A stretch of DNA of 26,823 nucleotides from Burkholderiales bacterium (GTDB taxonomy: Bacteria > Pseudomonadota > Gammaproteobacteria > Burkholderiales > Burkholderiaceae_C): positions 1 to 26,823 of the forward strand of contig JAABPT010000473.1 of NCBI GenBank assembly GCA_011391855.1. The letters run 5' to 3'. Shown piece after piece: positions 8,117 through 14,140 of this stretch. How positions within the stretch are numbered: position 1 is the first letter of the stretch; each line of letters starts with the position of its first letter. The translations under genes were made by a program, and so were the position numbers. The notes below the pieces were generated by a model. It saw only the letters and a program-made list of their open reading frames with translations. It was not told the origin of the DNA and did not search any database.

Positions 8117-8710
8117 GTGGCCAAACGCCTGTTCGACCTGCTCGGCGCCACGCTGGCCCTGGGGCTGCTGTTCCCGCTGCTGCTGGCCGCAGCGTTGGCC
8201 ATCAAGCTGGACTCGCGCGGCCCGGTCTTCTACCGCCAGCAGCGCGTGGGCCGCCACGGCGTGCCGTTTCATATTCACAAGCTCCGCACCATGCGCCACG
8301 GCGCCGGCGGCCCGCTGCTCACCGTGGGCGAAGACCCGCGCATCACGCGCGTGGGCGCCTTCCTGCGCCGCACGCGCATCGACGAGCTGCCGCAGTTCAT
8401 CGACGTGCTGCAGGGCCACATGAGCCTGGTCGGACCGCGCCCCGAAGTGCCACGCTACGTGGCGCAATACCCGCCGGAACTGCGTGAACGCGTGCTGGCG
8501 GTGCGCCCCGGCATCACCGACCCGGCTTCGCTGGCCTATATCGACGAAGCCCGGTTGCTGGCCGCGGCCTCCGACCCGGAGCGCGAGTACGTCCAGGTCA
8601 TCCTGCCGGCCAAGCTGCGGCATGCGGCCGACTATGCCGAGCGGGCGTCGCTGGCCACCGACCTGGCGGTGCTGTGGCGCACGCTGCGACTGCTGCTGCG
8701 GCAGGCTTGA
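8117..8710 (+). CDS. monotopic phosphoglycosyl transferase (PglC-like, initiating sugar-1-P transferase)
   Basis: The product has 197 residues. It starts at GTG 8117, chosen because the protein begins MAKRLFDLLGATLAL, the usual start of the family. These enzymes transfer a phospho-sugar from a UDP-sugar to undecaprenyl phosphate, the first committed step of glycan assembly. A hydrophobic re-entrant N-terminal helix (residues of about 8-30) is followed by SRGPVFYRQQRVG, FHIHKLRTM and RVGAFLRRTRIDELPQ. Asp89-Glu90 in that last motif is the catalytic dyad. MSLVGPRPEVPRYVAQY and VRPGITDPASL follow. The length matches the minimal PglC type, not the long WbaP/WcaJ type with extra membrane helices. 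With the nearby aminotransferase and dehydratase, the donor is probably a UDP-diamino or N-acetylamino dideoxy sugar; this is inference. Confidence 0.92.
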   Translation: MAKRLFDLLGATLALGLLFPLLLAAALAIKLDSRGPVFYRQQRVGRHGVPFHIHKLRTMRHGAGGPLLTVGEDPRITRVGAFLRRTRIDELPQFIDVLQGHMSLVGPRPEVPRYVAQYPPELRERVLAVRPGITDPASLAYIDEARLLAAASDPEREYVQVILPAKLRHAADYAERASLATDLAVLWRTLRLLLRQA

Positions 8711-8757
8711 CACAACGCTGTCTGTACAGAATCAAAGTTGAAACTTGAAACTGTACA
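8707..8757 (+). promoter_or_regulatory. candidate promoter/operator region before the second ATPase gene
   Basis: A consensus -35 hexamer TTGACA (8707-8712) overlaps the stop of the phosphoglycosyl transferase. A 10-bp perfect palindrome TCTGTACAGA (8721-8730) follows at spacer distance, and a weak -10-like AATCAA (8730-8735) comes next. A second TGTACA core lies at 8752-8757 within CTGTACA, 30 bp centre to centre from the first, which is about three helical turns. Between the two cores are an inverted repeat AAGTT-GA-AACTT (8735-8746) and a tandem heptamer TTGAAAC (8738-8751). The region is strikingly AT-rich compared with its flanks. Regulatory function is inference. Confidence 0.45.
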
Positions 8758-8768
8758 ATTCGTGCATC

Positions 8769-9941
8769 ATGGTTCCCCGCAATGCCACCGCCACGCTGCT
8801 GCAGTTGGCTCGCGGCTTCCCGGTGCTGGCCCTCACCGGTCCGCGGCAGTCCGGCAAGACCACGCTGGCGCGCAGCGCGTTTCCCCGGCTGCCCTACGTG
8901 AACCTGGAAGACCCCGACACGCGCGAACTGGCGCTGGCCGACCCGCGCCGGTTCCTGGCCCGGCTGCGCGCTGGCGCCATCCTCGACGAAGTGCAGCGCG
9001 CCCCCGCGCTGCTTTCGTACCTGCTGGGGGTGGCCGACGCCGCGCCCGAGATGGGGCGCTGGGTGCTCACGGGTTCGCAGCAGTTCGGCCTGATGGACGG
9101 CATTGCGCAGTCGCTGGCCGGGCGCGCCGGCATGCTCACGCTGCTGCCACTGGCGCACAGCGAACTCGTGGCCGCGGGCGGCGGCGCCGTGACGCTGGAA
9201 GAACGCCTGTGGCGCGGCGGTTACCCGGCCCTGCACGCCGCGCACCGCCGGCCCGAGCCGACGCACTGGTTCTCGGCCTACGTGGCCACCTACCTGGAGC
9301 GCGACGTGCGGCAGCTGCTCAACGTCGGCAACCAGATGACCTTCCAGCGCTTCCTGGCCATGTGCGCCGCGCGCAGCGGCCAGTTGCTCAACTTGAACAG
9401 CCTGGCCTCCGACTGCGGCATCAGCCAGCCCACCGCGCGGCAGTGGCTCACCGTGCTGCAGGCCAGCCATCTGCTGACCCTGGTGCCACCCTACCACCGC
9501 AACTTCGGCAAGCGCCTGGTCAAGACACCCAAGCTGTATTTCCTGGACAGCGGTCTGCTGTGCCACCTGCTGCGCATCGCCTCGCCGGCCGACCTGCAGG
9601 TGCACGCCGCGCGCGGCGCCGTGTTCGAGACCTGGGTCGTTGCCGAGACGCTGAAGCACCGCTACAACCTGGGCCTGCCTGCCGACCTGTATTTCTGGCG
9701 CGACAACCACGGCCTGGAGGTGGACCTTGTGTTCGAGCACCAGGGCCGGCTGCACAGTGTGGAGTGCAAGTCGGGCACCACCTATGCGGCCGACTGGCTG
9801 GCGGCGCCGCGCCGCTGGCGGCAGGCCGCCGGGGAAATCGCTGCGCCACCCCTGCTGCTGTACGGCGGCGACCAGAGCCACGAGCGGGCCGACCACAGCG
9901 TGCTGAGCTGGCGCGACCTCGGCCTCGCGGCACTGCAGTGA
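8769..9941 (+). CDS. DUF4143-type AAA+ ATPase with nuclease-like C-terminus
   Basis: The product has 390 residues from ATG 8769, beginning MVPRNATATLLQLARGFPV, which agrees with the common MxPR start of this family. A TTG 24 bases upstream is also in frame but lies inside a repeat-rich promoter region and is not preferred. Walker A is GPRQSGKTT at residues 24-32 and Walker B is ILDE at 71-74. VLTGSQQFGLM then carries the sensor, followed by SLAGRAGMLTLLPLAHSEL. CGISQPTARQWLTVLQASHLL is a helix-turn-helix-like part. The C-terminal HGLEVDLVFEHQGRLHSVECKSG matches the D...ExK nuclease-like core. It ends 7 bp before the dehydratase gene, so that gene may depend on transcription through it. It is a diverged relative of the protein at 5073, not a recent duplicate. 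Confidence 0.88.
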   Translation: MVPRNATATLLQLARGFPVLALTGPRQSGKTTLARSAFPRLPYVNLEDPDTRELALADPRRFLARLRAGAILDEVQRAPALLSYLLGVADAAPEMGRWVLTGSQQFGLMDGIAQSLAGRAGMLTLLPLAHSELVAAGGGAVTLEERLWRGGYPALHAAHRRPEPTHWFSAYVATYLERDVRQLLNVGNQMTFQRFLAMCAARSGQLLNLNSLASDCGISQPTARQWLTVLQASHLLTLVPPYHRNFGKRLVKTPKLYFLDSGLLCHLLRIASPADLQVHAARGAVFETWVVAETLKHRYNLGLPADLYFWRDNHGLEVDLVFEHQGRLHSVECKSGTTYAADWLAAPRRWRQAAGEIAAPPLLLYGGDQSHERADHSVLSWRDLGLAALQ

Positions 9942-9948
9942 GACCGTC

Positions 9949-11862
9949 ATGACCCTGCCCGCCGCGCCCACGCTCTGGCACCGTCTGGACCTCTTCCTGG
10001 CGCGCCTGCGCCCGCACCGCGAACCGGTATCGCTGCTGGTGGACGCGGCCGTGGTGGCCGCCTGCTGGAACGTCACCTACCTCTTCCGCCTGGGCTTCGA
10101 ACGCTGGCTTAGCGCAAGGCCGTCCTACGACGCCTGGGTGCTGCTGGGCATCGTCGCTGCCTACACGGCGGCCAGCCTGCTGTTCAAGGTGCCGCAGAGC
10201 ATGTGGCGCTTCTCGGGCTTTGGCGAGATCAAGCGCCTGACGCTGGCCTGTGCGCTGGCCGGCGCTGCCAGCGCCGTGGTGGTGATGGGCCTGGGGCTGG
10301 TGAAGATACCGCGCGCGGTGCTGGCGCTGCACCCGGTGGTGGCGCTCATGGGGCTGAGCCTGGTGCGCATCGGCTACCGCATGCTGTATGAACACGCCCG
10401 CGCGCAGATCGCCGGCAGCCGCGGCGACATCCGGCGTGCGCTGGTGATGGGCGCGGGCCAGGCGGCGCGGTTGCTCATCGCCGGGCTGCACCGCCAGGGC
10501 TGGACGGTGCTGGGCCTGTTCGACGACGACCCCGCCAAGCAGCGCGCGCGCATTGCCGGCGTGCCGGTGCTCGGGCCGCTGGGGGCGCTGCGCGGCAGCG
10601 TCCACCCCGGCACGGCCACGCATGTCATCGTGGCCCTGCCAACGGCGAGCTTCGCGCAGCGCCGTCGAGCGCTGGACATCGCCGCTGGCACGGGCTTGCC
10701 GGTGCTCACCGTGCCCAGCGCCGCCGAGCTGCGCGAAGGTCAGGCCCGCGTGGAGCGCTTGCGCAGCATCGAACCCGACGACCTGCTGGGCCGCGCGCCC
10801 GTGGTGCTGGACGAAGCCGGCGTCGCACAGGTGCTGCAGGGCAAAACCGTGCTCGTCACCGGTGCCGGCGGCAGCATCGGCAGCGAGCTGTGCCGGCAGG
10901 TGGCGCGCTTCCGGCCGGTGCGGCTGGTGCTGGTCGAGCTGAGCGAATTCAATCTTTACACCATCGAGCAGGACCTCACCGAGGCCTTCCCCGGCCTGGA
11001 ACTGGTACGACTGATCGGCGACGTGAAGGACCTGGCCCACCTGCGCGCCATCTGTTCCCGATGGCGCCCGCAGGTGGTGTTCCATGCCGCGGCCTACAAG
11101 CACGTGCCGCTGATGGAAGAGCACAACGCAGCCGCGGCGCTGCGCAACAACACGCTGGGCACCTACCACGCCGCGCTGGCCGCGGCCGAGGCGGGCGCCG
11201 AGCGCTTCGTTCTCATCAGCACCGACAAGGCGGTGAACCCCACCAACGTGATGGGCGCCACCAAGCGCGCGGCCGAGCTGGTCATCAGCAGCCTGGCCGC
11301 GCTGCACCCCGGCACGCGCTTCATGGCGGTGCGCTTCGGCAACGTGCTGGGCAGCAGCGGCAGCGTGATCCCCAAGTTCAAGGAGCAGATTGCCAGGGGC
11401 GGCCCGCTGACGGTGACGCACCCAGACATCATTCGCTACTTCATGACCATTCCCGAGGCAGCGCGCCTGGTGTTGCAGGCCGGGGCCATCGGCGAAAGCG
11501 GGCAGGTGCTGGTGCTGGACATGGGCGAGCCGGTGAAGATCGTCGACCTGGCGCGCGACCTCATCCGGCTGTCCGGGCACACGCCGGAAGAGATCGCGAT
11601 CGAATTCACTGGGCTGCGTCCGGGGGAGAAGCTGTACGAGGAATTGCTCGCGTCGGCCGACGACACCCTGCCCACGGCGGTGCCGCGGTTGCGTGTGGCG
11701 CGGCTCGCGGCGAGTGCGGACAACGAGGACCGGGTGGACGAATTGCTGGCGTGGCTGGCAGCGCCGGCAGCCGCAGGCGAATCGCATGACGACACGGCCG
11801 TGCGGGCGCGGCTGAGGGGGGTCGTGGCAGAGTACAAGGCAGCTCCGGCTACCAGTTCCTGA
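9949..11862 (+). CDS. membrane-anchored UDP-sugar 4,6-dehydratase (WbpM/PglF/CapD-like)
   Basis: The product has 637 residues, the usual length of the long WbpM/PglF type. The N-terminus (residues of about 28-145) has four hydrophobic segments that anchor it in the inner membrane. A CoA-binding-like Rossmann domain follows (RRALVMGAGQAARLL, GLFDDDPAKQ). The catalytic SDR domain begins KTVLVTGAGGSIGSELCRQ, with the NAD-binding glycines at 305-311. STDKAVNPTNVMGATKR spans 424-440; Met435 and Lys439 form the Met-Lys version of the YxxxK pair that is characteristic of these 4,6-dehydratases. The expected reaction is UDP-GlcNAc to UDP-4-keto-6-deoxy-HexNAc, feeding the aminotransferase at 6325. 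It is the last gene of the glycan region and converges with the minus-strand regulator, leaving an 11-bp gap without a visible terminator. Confidence 0.93.
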   Translation: MTLPAAPTLWHRLDLFLARLRPHREPVSLLVDAAVVAACWNVTYLFRLGFERWLSARPSYDAWVLLGIVAAYTAASLLFKVPQSMWRFSGFGEIKRLTLACALAGAASAVVVMGLGLVKIPRAVLALHPVVALMGLSLVRIGYRMLYEHARAQIAGSRGDIRRALVMGAGQAARLLIAGLHRQGWTVLGLFDDDPAKQRARIAGVPVLGPLGALRGSVHPGTATHVIVALPTASFAQRRRALDIAAGTGLPVLTVPSAAELREGQARVERLRSIEPDDLLGRAPVVLDEAGVAQVLQGKTVLVTGAGGSIGSELCRQVARFRPVRLVLVELSEFNLYTIEQDLTEAFPGLELVRLIGDVKDLAHLRAICSRWRPQVVFHAAAYKHVPLMEEHNAAAALRNNTLGTYHAALAAAEAGAERFVLISTDKAVNPTNVMGATKRAAELVISSLAALHPGTRFMAVRFGNVLGSSGSVIPKFKEQIARGGPLTVTHPDIIRYFMTIPEAARLVLQAGAIGESGQVLVLDMGEPVKIVDLARDLIRLSGHTPEEIAIEFTGLRPGEKLYEELLASADDTLPTAVPRLRVARLAASADNEDRVDELLAWLAAPAAAGESHDDTAVRARLRGVVAEYKAAPATSS

Positions 11863-11873
11863 GTCCGCGACGG

Positions 11874-12581
11874 CTACTTGCGCGGCACGAGCTTGCCGTC
11901 CGCGGCCTCCTGCAGTGTCTGCGGTTGGTTGACCACCAGGCTCTGCCCGGCGCGCGCCACGACCTTGAGCGTTTGCAGGAATTGCAGCGTGCGTGTCACC
12001 GTTTCGCGGCTGGTGTTGACCATGATCGCGATCTCCTGGTGGGTGGGCGCCAGCTGGATCGTCACCGGGCCGCCAGACGGCTGCTGCGTCATCAGCAGCA
12101 ATTGCGCGCAGACACGCTGAAACGAACTCGGCAGCGCGAGCACGGCCCGTTGCCGAGCTGACCGGCGCATGCGCTGCGCCAGCCGCAAGGCCACCGCGGC
12201 ACTCGTTTCGGGGGTCGAGAACATCAATTCACGCGCGCGCTCGCGGTCCAGCATGGCCACACGCGATGGCGCCACCGCGATCACATACTCCGGCGCCGGC
12301 TGATGGTCGATCACCGCAAGCTCGCCGAAAAAGTCGCGCTCCTCCACGAAGTCAATGCCCACTTCGCGGCCGTCCAGCGTGAAATCGACGGTCTGCAGCC
12401 GGCCCTCGATGAGAAAGCCGAGCCCGGCGTCGCGGTCGCCGCGCTTGATCACGACCTCGCGCCGTTCCACCCTGCGTTCGTTCATCACCTGCGACAGCTC
12501 CCGCAGATGGGCCGCCGGCAAATTCTCGAACAGGCGCAGACCTTGCAGGATAGGGATCAGAATAGGCATCGAGGCCGGCAC
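11874..12581 (-). CDS. Crp/Fnr-family transcriptional regulator
   Basis: The product has 235 residues. An N-terminal cyclic-nucleotide-binding-type beta-roll (residues of about 15-115) contains FLIEGRLQTVDFTLDGREV and the phosphate-binding-cassette region FFGELAVIDHQPAPEYV. A dimerisation helix (about 122-148) and a C-terminal winged helix follow. The HTH has THQEIAIMVNTSRETVTRTLQ (180-200); Arg192, Glu193 and Arg197 match E. coli CRP Arg180, Glu181 and Arg185, which read TGTGA half-sites. The Arg-Ser pair that holds the cAMP phosphate in CRP is Ala-Pro here (96-97), although Gly86-Glu87 is kept. There is no Cys cluster for an FNR iron-sulfur centre. It is divergent from the FecR/cyclase operon and has a CRP-like box between the two. 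It probably controls that operon, itself and the giant surface-protein gene (inference). Confidence 0.92.
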   Translation of the reverse strand: MPASMPILIPILQGLRLFENLPAAHLRELSQVMNERRVERREVVIKRGDRDAGLGFLIEGRLQTVDFTLDGREVGIDFVEERDFFGELAVIDHQPAPEYVIAVAPSRVAMLDRERARELMFSTPETSAAVALRLAQRMRRSARQRAVLALPSSFQRVCAQLLLMTQQPSGGPVTIQLAPTHQEIAIMVNTSRETVTRTLQFLQTLKVVARAGQSLVVNQPQTLQEAADGKLVPRK

Positions 12582-12607
12582 TGTGCATCGCGAAAAGCGC
12601 CAGCACG

Positions 12608-12623
12608 TGTGATGCAGGACACA
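12608..12623. promoter_or_regulatory. CRP-like operator in the divergent promoter region
   Basis: TGTGA-TGCAGG-ACACA matches the CRP consensus TGTGA-N6-TCACA at nine of ten conserved positions. It lies 27 bp before the regulator start on one side and 67 bp before the FecR-protein start on the other. A weak -10-like CACTAT (12646-12651) lies downstream. Transcription from it would begin near 12658 and put the box at about -42, the geometry of a class II CRP-activated promoter. The same box could repress the regulator's own gene. Assignment to the neighbouring regulator is inference from its recognition helix. Confidence 0.6.
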
Positions 12624-12689
12624 TGGCGCTCATCGCAGTCAGGTGCACTATTGGCAATCTGGTGCTGGTCACACCTCAGGAGTCACACC

Positions 12690-14093
12690 ATGATATCCAG
12701 CTTCGCATCGAAGCCAAGCCTGTCCAGGCGTGGCGCCAGGCCCGCACGCCTGGTGCCTGTGGCCGCGGCGCTGGCCCTCGCCGGAGCCCTGAGTGTGCAG
12801 GGCGCCCTGGCCAACCCGGGCCAGATCGCGGCCACCGCCGGCGTCGGCCAGGTCAGCCTGCTCATCGGGCAGGTCCGCGTCGTGCGCAAGGACGGGCAGG
12901 TCGAGGCACTGAAGCGCGGCATGTCGGTGCACGTCGGCGACCGCGTCGAGACCTCGGCCAGCGGCCACGTCCATCTGCGCTTCATCGACAATGCTGCCGT
13001 CTCCGTGCGGCCCGACAGTGCGCTCGAGATCCAGGCCTATCACTTCGACGCCGCGCAGCCGGCGTCGAGCGAGGTGCGCTTGCAGGTCGACCATGGCATC
13101 ACGCGCTCGATCTCCGGCCGCGCCACCGAAGTCGACAAGAGCCGCTTCCGCATGAATACCCCCGTGGCGGCGATTGGCGTGCGCGGCACCGACTTCATCG
13201 TCCAGGCCACCGACGCCCGCATGCGCGCCTCGGTGGCGGAAGGGGCGATCGTCGTCTCGGCGCTCGGAGAAGGGTGCAGTGCGGCCGGATTGGGCCCCTG
13301 TGCCGGGGCGCAGTCCCGGCAGCTGTCGGCGGACATGAGCCACCTGATGGTGGAGGTGCAGCGCGGCGAGCAGGTCGCCCGGCTGGTGCCGGTGGCCCAT
13401 GCCATGCTCGCCACCGGCGCCACCGGTGCCGAGGACCGGCTCGCGGCGCTGCGCGCCGCCGAGAATGCCGCCCGCAGCGCGGGCATGCTGGCCGCCGAAC
13501 CCTATGGTCGCAATGATGCCGCCGCCGCCGAGATGCTGGTCATTGCGGCGGATTCGCTGCCCGACCTGAACCGCCGTCCGAACCTGGACGGCCAGCTGCT
13601 CTGGGGCCGTTACACCATCAACGCCGCCTTCAACGACGACGTCAGCGTGCCCTTCGCCATTGCCAGGCTGGGCCGGCACGAGGCCATCGGCTCCGAGCAG
13701 TTCACCCTCTTCCGGGCCAACGATCCCAGCAACCCCGAACGCGAGTTGCGCGCCGGCGAAGGCCAGGTCGATTTCCGCCTCTCGCGCGCCCAGGCCACCT
13801 ACGAGAATGCCGGCGCGGTCGAGGCCGCCACCGTAGACGGCGGCACGCTGTCGCTGGACTTCGCCCGCCGCACCTTCGCCACCGGTTTGGCGTTGTCGTC
13901 ACCGTCGGCCGGCAAGACCGAGTTGCGCATGGCCGGTGATGTCCGCGGCGACGGCACCTTCTCGGTGCGCGACCTCGACAGCCGCCAGTCGGTGGCCGGC
14001 GCGGTATCGCTCGACGGCAAGGAGGCCGGCTACCTGTTCGAGCGCGGCCTCGGCAGCGGGCTGTTCCGCGGCAAGACGCTGTGGGGCCGCTGA
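12690..14093 (+). CDS. exported FecR-domain protein
   Basis: The product has 467 residues from ATG 12690, 7 bp behind an AGGAG site at 12678-12682. A longer open frame upstream runs antisense to the regulator and is not used. The N-terminus is basic (SRRGARPARL), then hydrophobic, with a likely signal-peptidase site after ALA at 39-41. The mature start leads into a FecR domain (about 50-180): GQVSLLIGQVRVVRKDGQ, ALKRGMSVHVGDRVETS, LRFIDNAAVSVRPDS, and FRMNTPVAAIGVRGTDFIV. Two cysteines (about 195 and 203) could form a disulfide. The C-terminal third is beta-rich (FRLSRAQATYEN to the end) and recalls transferrin-binding-protein-like barrels. It is probably periplasmic or envelope-bound. It lies 47 bp before the CHASE2 cyclase, so it may feed a periplasmic signal to that sensor; this is inference. 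No FecI-type sigma factor is nearby. Confidence 0.88.
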   Translation: MISSFASKPSLSRRGARPARLVPVAAALALAGALSVQGALANPGQIAATAGVGQVSLLIGQVRVVRKDGQVEALKRGMSVHVGDRVETSASGHVHLRFIDNAAVSVRPDSALEIQAYHFDAAQPASSEVRLQVDHGITRSISGRATEVDKSRFRMNTPVAAIGVRGTDFIVQATDARMRASVAEGAIVVSALGEGCSAAGLGPCAGAQSRQLSADMSHLMVEVQRGEQVARLVPVAHAMLATGATGAEDRLAALRAAENAARSAGMLAAEPYGRNDAAAAEMLVIAADSLPDLNRRPNLDGQLLWGRYTINAAFNDDVSVPFAIARLGRHEAIGSEQFTLFRANDPSNPERELRAGEGQVDFRLSRAQATYENAGAVEAATVDGGTLSLDFARRTFATGLALSSPSAGKTELRMAGDVRGDGTFSVRDLDSRQSVAGAVSLDGKEAGYLFERGLGSGLFRGKTLWGR

Positions 14094-14140
14094 GCCCGCC
14101 GGGCGTCGCTCGCTCCTGACCCGGGCGCAAGGCCGCAGCC

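Noticed and set aside
8738..8751. Tandem TTGAAAC repeat as a CRISPR or satellite remnant
   Set aside because: There are only two 7-bp units without spacers, so it is better read as part of a promoter region.
8745..8768. Upstream TTG start for the second ATPase
   Set aside because: It would add eight residues from inside a tandem TTGAAAC repeat, without a ribosome site; the ATG at 8769 gives the usual family N-terminus.
9520..11787. 755-residue open frame on the minus strand
   Set aside because: It is antisense to the dehydratase and ATPase genes, with His/Gln/Arg-rich low-complexity sequence; the plus-strand genes have clear catalytic motifs.
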